Assembly (NCBI GenBank): GCA_033439795.1
Contig: JAUTDP010000013.1
Span: 1,116,001 to 1,180,000 of the forward strand
Length of the DNA: 64,000 nucleotides
From: Sordaria brevicollis
Lineage: Eukaryota; Ascomycota; Sordariomycetes; Sordariales; Sordariaceae
Direction: 5' to 3'
The notes under the pieces are model-generated. The model did not search any database and was not told the origin of the DNA. It worked only from the letters and a program-made list of their open reading frames with translations. The position numbers were made by a program, and so were the translations under genes. Position 1 is the stretch's first letter. Every line of letters starts with the position of its first letter. Of this stretch, positions 36,850-46,899 are shown one piece after another.

Positions 36850-38486
36850 GTTTATCAAACTTTTAACCGCTAATTTCGGTTTAATAGAGGGCCCGCTAAT
36901 CCGTTTATAAATATAATTTTTATTTCCGCTTTTAAATTCCTTTTTACGAATAATAATAATACGGATAATAAAAGGGGCGTTAAAGAAATCGATATCCTTA
37001 TTATTCTTTACCGCCGCCGGCTCTAATATAATATTTTTTTCGGGGTCCTTTTAATACGTAAATAAACGCGGCCTCTTAATATATTTTACGATAATCTTCG
37101 CGATAATTTTTTTAAAAATAGGGTATACCTTCTTTTCGAAAGCGTAATACCCGTATTTTTTATACGGAATATAAAAGATTAACAATTTATCTTCGTTAAA
37201 CGGGTAATTTACTTTTCTAAAATAATCCTTATTATATTTATTTTTACCATAGCGTTTATAAACGTTAGCGTTATAATAAAATTTCCTTAAATATTTTACG
37301 CCCTAATAAATAAAATACTATTAAATATTAGCCGAGGAAGTAAATAATTTATAAATATATATATTACCCTCCTAAAAGAGGAATCCTTTATAAAGAATTT
37401 TAATTACTTTTATAATTATAATTTCTATTATAAAAAAACCCCTATCTTCGCTAATTTTCTTCTTTTATAAGCGTATTTTAATAATAAAAGTAATTAGGTT
37501 CGTTTATTATATTTTATAAATAATATCCTCTATCCTTATATATTCGGCGATATTCGCTTAAAGGAACCCTTTAGCGATTAATATAATAATATTTAAAAAT
37601 ACGAACGCTTTTTCGCTAAAGACTTTCTTAACCTAAATTTAATATTACTAATATTATTTATACGTAACGTTATCGAATATAATTTTATAATTTTTAATTA
37701 TAAATAATTTTATAATAATTTATATAATATTAAGGGTATTAATCCTTAAATCGCGAAATATCTTCTCGATTTAAATTTTAATTTTTTTATTCGTTTACTT
37801 CGAATATTAAATATCAATCGTAATATTTCGAATAAAGAGGGTACGGTCGTAATTAATAGGGAGTATTTTCGGGGGGGGGGTAATAATTATAATATATTAA
37901 AAGATAAACCCAATTTTAAGAAGAGCGTCTTTTATAATTCCGGCTTATATTTTCGGCGCTTCTTTAATATTTTTTTATAATTTTTATAAAATCGTCTTCT
38001 TTAAATCGTTAAAATCCTTGTTAATAATAATTTAATTATTATTAGCCTTATTAATTTCGGGGCGCGTTATCCTACTTTTTTTCGCGAAGATTTTTATATA
38101 TTCGTTAAATAATTTACGAATTTAATTATAATTTTCGAACGAAACGGCGTTATAGTCCGAAAATTTATTCGCTTTAATAATGAATTTCTTTATAATTTTA
38201 TCGTCCTTTTACGTTTTTTCCAAAGTTTTCGCAACGTACGCTACGTTAAGGTCGTTATAAATTAAAAATCCTATAAGCGGATTATAAACGCTATTTTCGA
38301 ATCTATAATTACCGCTATTAATCGCTATCGGTAGTAATAATATATCGTCGTCGCTATATTCATCGCGGGATATCGTGAGGGACGTAAAAGACCCTCTTGA
38401 ATCGATTCCCGTTATCGGTTTTCGTTTTGGAGCGCTCCTCGACTAGAAATCGGCGTTTCCGGTTCCAAAGCAGTTTTTGCTTTTAG
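36850..38486 (-). pseudogene. LINE-4 ORF1
   Basis: Minus strand, uninterrupted. The N-terminal 35 codons near 38400-38480 are almost unmutated (CTCGACTAGAAATCGGCG on the plus strand). It contains the homopolymer tract (10 G on the plus strand at 37871-37880) that is expanded in other copies. At about 37446-37455 it carries the empty insertion site of the inverted-repeat element found in LINE-1. Confidence 0.65.
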
Positions 38487-38514
38487 AAGGTTATTATTTA
38501 AAAATTTAATATTA

Positions 38515-39330
38515 TTAATATTATTCGCATATAATATTATTAAATATAATTTTATAGTTTCTAATCGTTAATAATTTAATAACGTTATGTATTATATTAC
38601 CGAATTTCAAATTGCGAAATTCCTTTTCGATTTAAATCTTCGTTTTTTCGTTTATCCGCTTCGAATATTAAATATCGATTATAATACTTCGGATTAAAAG
38701 GGTATAATTGTAATTAATAGGGAGGGTTTTCGGGGGGGGGGGGGGGGGGGTAATTATAATATATTAGGGGATAAACCCGATTTTAGGAAAAGCGTCCTTT
38801 ATAATTCTAACCTATATTTTCGACGCCTCTTTAATATTCTTTTATAATTCTTATAAAATTATTTTTTTAAATCGTTAAAATCTTTTCGGGTAATAATTTA
38901 ATCGGTATTAATTTTATTAACCTCGGGGCGTATTATTTCATTTTTTTTAATAAAGGTTAATACGAATTCGGTAAATTATTTACGAATTTAATAACGGTTT
39001 TTAGGCGAGATAGCATTATAGTCCGTAAATTTATTCATTTTAACGATAAATCTCTTTATAATTTTATCGTCCTTTAACGGTTTTTCCGAATTCTTTATAA
39101 TAAATACGGCTTCGGGGTCGTTATAAATTAAAATTCCTATAAACGGGTTATAAATACTATTTTTAAATCTACGAATACCGCTATTAATCGTTACTAGTAA
39201 CGACGGCTCAACGCTATCGCTATATACGTCGTAGGATATTGTAAGGGACGTAAAAGACCCTCCTAAATCGATTCCTATTATCGGTTTTCGTTTTGGAGCG
39301 CTCTTCGATTAAAAATCGGCGTTTCCGGTT
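38515..39330 (-). pseudogene. LINE-0 ORF1, N-terminal part
   Basis: Minus strand, joins the C-terminal part at 23690-24499 once LINE-4 is removed. The start at about 39330 reads EPETPIFNRRALQNENR in a different frame from the other copies, because the open stretch 39278-39466 runs out of the element into flanking DNA. The correct ORF1 frame begins GNADF-type as in LINE-1. It carries the longest poly-G tract in the window (38732-38750). Confidence 0.6.
38732..38750. repeat. Poly-G (19) tract in ORF1
   Basis: Nineteen G on the plus strand, poly-C on the ORF1 sense strand. The same site has about 6 in LINE-1 (near 21714), 10 in LINE-4 (37871-37880), about 6 C in LINE-5 (near 26472) and 10 C in LINE-6 (51340-51349). 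RIP does not attack CpC, and slippage explains the length change; each change would shift the ORF1 frame. Confidence 0.9.
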
Positions 39331-39345
39331 CTAAAACAATTTTTA

Positions 39346-40678
39346 AAAGTATAAAATAGTTAATAATTTCGACGATTAATTCGAAATTTAATATATAAAG
39401 TCCTAATACTATTAAAAAGATATTAATATTTCGAAATCTATTATTAAATAGTAAACCCGCTAGCAATTAATATATTTTTATAACTAAACGGAAAGTATTA
39501 TAATAAATACCAGAACCATCGATAAAAGTAAATATTAAATAACTTAATACGTTAAATCTACTATAAAATTAATTCTAATTCTCAAAATAATCCCGGCCGA
39601 ATATCTCGATTTTAAATTAGGCTCTAATTAATAGAATAAATACTAAAGGTAGAATTTAGACTTTTTATTCCTCTTTAAAATCTTTATCGCTTTCCAATAC
39701 GTATTATACGATAAAAAAGCCGTCGGACGGTAATTCCAATCGAATATTATATTTAAGCAACTATTTATTTACTTTAATAAATAGACTAGGGTTATTAAAG
39801 GTATTACCGTCGAAATAATTAATATCGACGCTTATAATCCTATATATATACTCCTACGGAATTTAATATTCTTTATTAAGTTATATAATAAATTCCCTTA
39901 GTAGAAATTTTATATTTAATCTAAATTAAAAATAAAAATTATATTTAGGAAATACTTTCTCGACCTATTTAATATCGAAGTACTCGTTAATAACTAGGGT
40001 TACCTCACCAGGCACATATATATAATCCTTAATATAATTTTTATTTACTATTATAATTCTACCGATATATAATATATAATCGGGGTCGTTATTATCTAAA
40101 TTATAATAATAATTCCGGTAATTTATATATCGGAAATATATAAAATTTAATAGAAAAATAGCCTTACCAATATCGTCTAAATTTAAAAATATTATAAAAT
40201 AAATATACTCGCTAAATATTATACGTATTAAGTTCGATTAATATAATATATTATATAACTCTATTAAATTATTTACTATATACGCTATACTTTTATATAT
40301 TTTTTATACAGTATTAAGGTTTAAAAAGGCTTTAAATAAAAATTTTAGGTCTATAAAGTATATAAATAACGGAACTATATCTAAATACTCTTAATCATTA
40401 TTTATATCCGAATTATCTTCTATTATTAATTATTAATATTATTATTATTATACTTTCTTTAATACTACCGCTACTTATTTCTTACAATTAACCAATTCTA
40501 TTTTCATCTTCGAAACTTTTAATAAAACCTTAACCACTCGCATATTTAAAAGAGGTAACCGTTTTTTAATATTATTTTTTAATATTCTAACTTATTTCGG
40601 TATAAATATAATATTGGGTATAAGTCTCTTATTTCGGTGATATAACGATTATAATATTTATAATATAATCGAATATTT
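39346..40678 (-). pseudogene. Transposase-like pseudogene, frame preserved, truncated by LINE-0
   Basis: One minus-strand frame can be followed for about 430 codons with no frameshift. All of its roughly 20 stops are TAA/TAG where Gln fits. An internal Met is at about 40543 (LLNMRVVKVLL). Downstream stretches include FKAFLNLNTV (about 40325), YIYVPGEVTLVINEYF (about 39990-40035), VDINYFDGNTFNNPSLF, and a C-terminal block FIDGSGIYYNTFR, then FNNRFRNINIFLIVLG. That last block resembles the DGFGLYRNxYRS...RxRxxNxFPLTLGPHG pattern I recall from tnp2/Plavaka-like (CMC) transposases in fungi; this is recall, not a search. The C-terminus is cut where LINE-0 inserted. It is not multicopy in this window and is less RIP-damaged than the LINEs. 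Confidence 0.5.
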
Positions 40679-40681
40679 TAT

Positions 40682-40965
40682 TATTATTATACGTTTAATA
40701 TAAGAAAAAAGACCGAATTATATATAAAAGTCTAATAAGTTAAAATATTTATTATAATAATTGTAATGGGTATAGCACAGTTGGCACAGATACTGGTCTT
40801 AACGAATCGATAAGGTTCTACGATATTATTATACGTTTAATATAAGAAAAAAGACCGAATTATATATAAAAGTCTAATAAGTTAAAATATTTATTATAAT
40901 AATTGTAATGGGTATAGCACAGTTGGCACAGATACTGGTCTTAACGAATCGATAAGGTTCTACGA
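40682..40965. repeat. Perfect 142-bp tandem duplication
   Basis: Two adjacent units, 40682-40823 and 40824-40965, appear identical over 142 bp. Each holds a stretch with retained CpA/TpG (GGGTATAGCACAGTTGGCAC) that fits a polymerase III A box (TAGCACAGTTGG). A GGTTCTACGA stretch about 41 bp downstream partly fits a B box. The lack of any RIP difference between the units fits the length being below the usual RIP threshold, or a recent duplication. Confidence 0.9.
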
Positions 40966-41071
40966 AGAGGAAAAGGGAGGAAGGGAAGCGCCCTCTAGGC
41001 GGCACTAGCCAACTATCCTTTTAAAAATTGGGGCACGGGCCACTCCGCTTACTGTAGCGGCAAGGACCGCG

Positions 41072-41131
41072 ATTAGCGGCCCGACTAGCGGCCCGTTTAG
41101 CGGCACGACTAGCGGTACGATTAGTAGTACC
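41072..41131. repeat. 12-bp GC-rich tandem repeat, 5 units
   Basis: Units ATTAGCGGCCCG, ACTAGCGGCCCG, TTTAGCGGCACG, ACTAGCGGTACG, ATTAGTAGTACC follow each other with exact 12-bp spacing. GC content is far above the surroundings. A coding minisatellite or a protein-binding array is possible; neither is shown. Confidence 0.85.
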
Positions 41132-41400
41132 AATTAAATTCAACTACGGGTATTAGCCCTATAATATTAGCCTCCCCCTTTTCCCCCAATTAAAAATATT
41201 ATATACAAGCAGGTATATAGTTACGTAGACCCTAAATATTAAACGATAGGCTATTATTATGCGTACTTCTAATATATACCCTGCGCTTCTTTCTTTTTTT
41301 TTTTCCCTCTCTTCTTCCCTCCTTTAATTTATCGAATAATTAAAACCGTAAATATTAATATAAGTGCGCGCCCTTATTAGCGCGTACTAAACGTATCCTT

Positions 41401-41404
41401 ATTA

Positions 41405-41439
<35 letters not shown>

Positions 41440-41446
41440 TTTATTA
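41401..41446. repeat. TTA microsatellite
   Basis: About ten TTA units with TTTTTA interruptions near both ends. No associated feature. Confidence 0.9.
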
Positions 41447-41564
41447 ATTCCCTTACGAACGTATTAATTAACCGTTAATAAATCGCTATTAAAATAGATA
41501 TTCCCGCTATTATTACCTAATTTAAATTCTTCTATAAATTTTTAATTTTCTAAAAAATTGCTAT

Positions 41565-41667
41565 TGTTACGGTACTAGATTATCGGCAACGCTCCCCAGG
41601 CGTCTTAGCACCGAACTACCAGCGGAGTACAATCGCGCCCACAATCATATCTCCACCTTACTCATAT
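41565..41667 (+). repeat. Element B left LTR, first part
   Basis: Begins TGTTACGGTACTAG; resumes at 49325 after element A. It is nearly free of RIP. The right LTR copy (63853 onward) has the same bases with C/T and G/A changes only (ATCGGCAACG against ATCGGTAGCG), so RIP struck the two LTRs unequally. Confidence 0.9.
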
Positions 41668-41953
41668 TATCAAGGGACAGCGTTGGCACCGTTAGGTATA
41701 TGATGAAATATGTGTTGTTGTACGAAGGAAGGGAAGGGAGAAGTGTGTGCGGAGGACTAGATATATGGGCGCGAGCCTATACCCTAGTCCGTACGTACCT
41801 ACGTAATACTATACGTAATTATAGGTAATTAGATTTAGACTATATCGAATTATAGTATACGTATTATAGTCGGGAATGGTCGCTAAGGATCTAGGTATTT
41901 ATATAGGTGGTTAGTGCGTATATTGGGTATAGTATAAATATAATCCTATAATA
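41668..41953 (-). repeat. Element A 3' LTR
   Basis: 286 bp, ends TATCA...(A)TATA with the TATCA/TGATA inverted termini visible across the LTR pair. It is less mutated than its partner at 49034-49319 (GTTGGCACCGTTAGG against ATTAATACCGTTAGG). Confidence 0.92.
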
Positions 41954-41968
41954 CTATCCCCCTTTAAA
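41954..41968 (-). promoter_or_regulatory. Element A polypurine tract
   Basis: On the minus strand AAAGGGGGATAG lies directly upstream of the 3' LTR. It is the primer site for plus-strand DNA synthesis and fixes the orientation of element A. Confidence 0.7.
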
Positions 41969-42169
41969 AGAAGTTTGTAAAATTAAAAAAATTTATATAT
42001 ACGTATAATTATAATTTAGAATCCTTTGTTAATTTATTAAATATTTTTAATTATAACGCTAGTTATATCCTAAACTATTTATTTATTAAAAATTGTATAA
42101 TCCTCGTTATTATTTCTATAAATCCTTCCTCTATTTCTTTTTCGGTTAATAATAATTCCGTTTTAGAAA

Positions 42170-45100
42170 TAGCGAATTATTATATTAAGTAGGCGGAATA
42201 GCGGTATAAAGCGCGGGGCTTAGTATTGGCGTTGGATTATTCGTTATAAATAGCGGGGTCCGTTATCGGGTCCTTTTTTTCTTATTCGAAGCGGTCGAAA
42301 AGTTCTTTAACGCGGGGCGGTATTAATTTATCGGGGTAATTGTAGTAAAACTTTTAAAAACGTACTTTATAATTAATAACGTTATTAACCTTTTTCTAAA
42401 TAAGGTTGTAATCGCCCTTTTATTTAATTAAATAATATTAGTAACGGTTCTTTCCTTTTTATTTAATATTTAGTAATTTATCGAATCCTTATTTAATATA
42501 TTCTTCGTAGTCGTTGGTATAAATTATAATTTTACCCTCGTTAGCGTGGACGTCGGAGTCGACGATTTAGCCGGGGAGACCTTAGCCGGTTTAATGTTAA
42601 ATTATCGAAATGTAGAAAATTAGCGAATATTTTATATTATTAGGTAATTATAATTTAACGGTATATAAATCCGCTTTTAAAACTTTAAATAATCCTTTTT
42701 AGTAGGGGGAAAGTTTAATATATAAGCGACCGTTAATTAAATTAAATGTATTGAATAGGATAATATCCTTTTTTTTATATTTTATTAAATCGACCCGCTT
42801 TTTATTAACGTTCTCTTTGTACCGGTTTTAATTGCGTTTAATTTATTAAATTACGAAGTTTTAAATTTTACGGAAGCGGTCGGCGAATTCGTTAATTTTA
42901 TAATATTCTTCCAATTGTACGGGTAATAACGTTAATAGTAAAGGGTTACGAAATTTAATACCTATATAGGGGTAGTAATTATAATTAGCGAAGAAAGGTA
43001 ATAGGCTTATTAATAAAGATATTATATTATTACCGGCGAATTTTATAAAGGGAAGTTATTTAGCTTAATTAGTTTATATTTAATTAATATATAATTGGAA
43101 GTATTATTCTATTTCCGCGTTAATATATTTAATTTAAACGTTTATTTAAAGGTAGAAAGCGGAGGTTAAAGTACGTTTAATATTTAAGCGCTAGTATAAG
43201 GAGGATTAGAATTGTAATACGAATTAAATACCTCTATTTAAAAGGATGGAATTTAGAAGGCCGTAAAGGTAATAAACGCGGTCGATAAAACGTTCGGTTA
43301 ATTCTTTTATTAATAATATAATTATTAGTATAAAATACTATATTTTTATTAATTGGTTAATAATAATATAAATATATTTAAATTCTTGGTTAAAATAGAA
43401 ATTATTAGGGAACGGAGTAATATAATCGATGGAAATATAGATTTAAGGAATTAGTATAACGGGTAAGGTTTTAAAGAAGCCGGTAAAATTACGTTTAAGG
43501 AATTTAATCTTTATATAAAGTAAATAAGTTTTATAGAATATACGTACGTTATTAATTATACCCTCCTAATAGAATTTTCGGGATAGGAGTTCGTAAATAG
43601 TATTACGATTAGGGTAGCCCGCGTTAAGCGAATTATATTAGCGATTAATTAATTGGAATTGGAATTCTTTATTATAAAGGTCGATTATTATATAGTCGCG
43701 CTATTTAATAATATTGTTAAAGGTAACCTAATATTCGTTAAAGGTTTTATAAAGGATTTTACGAATTGAAATTAATTAATTATAATTATTTAGGTTATTT
43801 AGGGCGGAAACCGCTTTTTAAAGGAATATAGAATTTTCGTAATTATTTAAAATAATATTATCGATCGATTTATCTTCGTAATCGTTTATTAAGGAGAAGG
43901 AATAATAAGAGGTTAGGTCTTTTTTATCGAAATAATTATTTACGAATTATAAAAGCTAGAGAAGGGTACGCTAACGGATAGTAAAATATTCGTTTTTAAT
44001 ACCCGCGGAGATATTATTAGGCTTTTTATTAAAAGTATTAGGGCGTAAATTTTTGAATCTTAGGGTATATTAAATTTAAAAATTAAATTGTAATAAAAAT
44101 TATAATTAGCGTATATATTACTATATAAATTACTTATTAATTATAAAAGTCTTTAAATTTTTATAATCTATTAGGATATTAAATAATTATTATATTCTTT
44201 TAAATTCGGGCTATTATTCCTCTAACGCTTTAATAATAATTAAGAATTCTTTATTATAAACGTTATAATTATATTTTTAGGCTATATATTTCGTTAAAAA
44301 GTAAATGATTAAGTATAATACTCTGTCGTTACTATATTATAAAAGCGTACCCCCTATTATTTAATTAGATATATTTATTTCGATTACGGTTTTTTTAATT
44401 TAATTATAAATTTTTAATATAAGTCCGGTCGCGAAGGCCTTCTTTAATGCGTTAAAAGCGGATTAATAGCGGTCGGATTATAATTATAGGGCGTTTTTCT
44501 TTATTAATTTGTATAATAGAGATATTATCGTCGAAAATATTTTAATAAAACGCCGGTAGAAATTCGTAAAGCCGAAAAACTATTAGAACGATTTTTTAAA
44601 TTAAAGGGGCGTTTAATCGAATACGGTTTTAACTTTATTTAAATCCATTTTGATACCGCTTAATATAATAATTAAATCGAAGTATTTCGTACGTTTCGTA
44701 TAGAATTTATATTTATCGATATTTACGTTTAAACCGGCTTTAATTAAACGTTTAAAAACGTTGTTCATATATTACTCGTAATCCTTTTCGTTATTAGAAT
44801 ATATAAAAATATTATCGAAATAAGTAGTTACGTAAATATTGAGAATATTGTATAAAATATTATTAATATAATTTTAAAAGGCGCCGGGGGCGCTTTAGAG
44901 GTTAAAAAGTATAATTAAGGATTCGAATAGCCTAAACCTTATTATAAATATAATTAACTATTCGTAACTTTTTTTAATATAGATTCGATTAAAAATAATA
45001 ATAATATTTAATTTAGTAAAAATTTTAATATAGTAAATAGCGTTGAATATTTCTTTAATAAATAGGAATAAGTAATGGGATTTAAAAATAACGTTATTAA

Positions 45101-46300
45101 TACTTCGGTAATTAATATAGACGTAGACTCCTCTTCCTGGCTTTTTAATTAAGAGTATAGGAGTAGAAGTTTTTAATTGCGATAGCCGGATAAACTTTTT
45201 CTTTAAATTATCGTCGATCTATTTTTTAATAATATTAAATTCTTTTAAGTTGAAAATACGATTACGGGAAATAGGTGGTATAGCGTTAGGTTTAAATTCG
45301 AATTTAAAATCGTAAAACCGGTTAGGGGGTAGCGTATTAACGTTTTTTTAGCGGAAATTGCTTATTTATTATTAATATTACCGAAATAATTTTTATTAAA
45401 TTTAAATATCGGTCTTTAAGGGTTTATTTACCTTTTTGTAGAATTTAATAATATTTTTAAATGTAATTTTATTAATATTAATATTATTAGTAATAAAGTA
45501 ACGGTTAATAATCTTTTCGTAAATTTGGAAATTAGAGGTATCGTTTATAAATATAATTGAAACGGAGATTTTCATTGCTTTAATAACTTCTTTACTTCTA
45601 ATATTATAGAATATATCGATTTAAATATAATAATTATTGCCGAAGGACTTTTTATAATAAATTATTTTACCGTTTATAATATTTCTAATTATATTAATTA
45701 TAAAGTTATTGCTAATTACGTTCGGGGTTAAGGCGCTTTTTTCTTCTATTATTTTATCTTCGTCCGTTATATATTGGATATTTTTTACTATATTCGCCTT
45801 CGTTATATAAATAATTTGAAGTTTATATTTCTTAGTAAATTAATTAAATATAATTATTAGGAATTCTTTAATATCGGTTAAATTAAAGAGTTTTTTAGGG
45901 ATATAATAAAGGCGGATTAGTATTCGATAATTGGAGAAAGAAGTATATACTCCTCCGGTTAAGTAATACGGTATAGGGATTATATATAGTAGGGGAAGGG
46001 GGTAGTAACGCGTTATAACCGTTAATATAAGAATTTAACCGCTAATAACTTTATTAATAAGGACCGCGCTTATTTTATTAGTAACCCTCTATTTAAATTT
46101 ATTAAAACGTTAATGAACGGCGCGTTTAACGATCGCGGAAATAAAAATCCGGCGAATAGCTTCCGATAGTAAAGCGGGGGTATCCGGCTCTCCCTTATTA
46201 GGGACGTCTAAGACGGAGGGTTTCTAATATATTAATTACGTCCTAAGGGAATTTTTAGGAATAATAGCGGAGGGCGTATCGACGTTATACTTACGTAATA
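42170..46300 (-). pseudogene. Element A pol (RT, RNase H, integrase)
   Basis: Minus-strand Gypsy-type pol. The RT shows VRVCVDYRALN-type sequence as VYVYINYRSIN at about 45060-45130, and the catalytic YLDDIL box as YFDNIFIYSNN at 44795-44835. RNase H starts EIDASDWVIGGTLL-type, read as EINISN-stop-IIGGTLL at 44340-44390. The integrase core SDRGTQFVSxFW and TAFHPQTDGQTE are recognisable at about 43130-43260. A C-terminal acidic part (EKEIEEGFIEIITRI) is at about 42080-42130, and I did not recognise a chromodomain. The protease, expected upstream near 45700-46300, is not clear. Catalytic Asp to Asn changes and stops are present. Confidence 0.8.
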
Positions 46301-46899
46301 ATAGTATGTAACGTAAATGGCGGGGTACTCTTAGGGGAAAATAACCGCGTTGCTCGTAGGCAAAGCCGAAAATAAGGTAATCGCTAGGCTAATCGATATT
46401 AAGGGCGTAGTGGATTAATTACGGGTATTTGAAAATAATAGGGTTATTTTCTATAAAATCGTAAATAAAGAGATCGATAAATTCGTAGTATACGCTGGTA
46501 TTTATAATTAAACGATTAAAATGCGTAATATTCCCCTTCGTTTAATTATTAACGAAGTATAGGAGTTTAGGGAATTAGAATTTAAAAGTTAGGAAATTAT
46601 TATATAAAATGAAACGATGGTTAATAAATTTTAAGGTAGTATAACCGTTATTAACGAATGCGGTATAGTATATTTTATACGGTTTATAAAATAAGTGGAT
46701 AGAAAGATTTAATAAATTAGGGTATTTATAACGGCTATTTACAAAAAATTTATTAATTTTAATAATTTTAAATTTAATTATAAGGATATTCTTTAATTAT
46801 CCTCCTCCTTACTTATATTTAATAAACGTTGGCCTTTAATTATAATTTAAACGGGAGGTTATATATTTCCTTAGTTATTAATAAAACCGTTTTTATTAT

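Larger units (their letters stand above)
24500..38501 (-). mobile_element. LINE-4: full-length LINE-A inserted in LINE-0
   Basis: Minus strand, flanked by the 13-bp TSD AAATTTAATATTA (24487-24499 and 38502-38514). Own pieces are 24500-25850 and 32865-38501, total about 6.99 kb. The gap is LINE-5 with its 12-bp TSD. The 3' UTR is at 24500-24700, ending in AATAAGACTCTTATT. The 5' end has about 30 extra bases before the CTGCTTTGGAACCGG start seen in other copies; these could be true 5' UTR or non-templated filler. The 5' 100 bp (38400-38480) are lightly mutated. Confidence 0.9.
2961..39345 (-). mobile_element. LINE-0: near full-length LINE-A, outermost element of the nest
   Basis: Minus-strand non-LTR retrotransposon in three pieces: 2961-6873 (3' part), 22327-24499 (middle) and 38515-39345 (5' part). 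Joined in reverse order they give about 6.92 kb, with ORF1, ORF2, ORF3-like region and 3' UTR in the expected order. The first gap is LINE-1, flanked by a 16-bp TSD (6858-6873 and 22311-22326). The second is LINE-4, flanked by a 13-bp TSD (24487-24499 and 38502-38514). Its 3' terminus is the variant GGGAAAATGA type. I found no convincing TSD around LINE-0 itself. Confidence 0.85.
40966..41564. other. Non-repetitive flank with normal base composition, no gene recognised
   Basis: About 600 bp between the tandem duplication and the left LTR of element B. CpA and TpG are common and GC is higher (41000-41130 is the most GC-rich stretch of this flank), so it was probably single-copy and escaped RIP. 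It holds a 12-bp tandem repeat (41072-41131), a polypyrimidine stretch (41282-41330) and a TTA microsatellite. No ORF of note on either strand. Confidence 0.6.

Noticed and set aside
39278..39466. 62-codon minus-strand open stretch, apparent fusion
   Set aside because: It joins the end of the transposase-like pseudogene to the LINE-0 5' end by chance across the insertion junction.
40785..40823. Possible tRNA gene in the 142-bp duplication
   Set aside because: A and B boxes fit roughly, but there is no acceptor stem or D stem; the GCAC motifs repeat directly instead of pairing.
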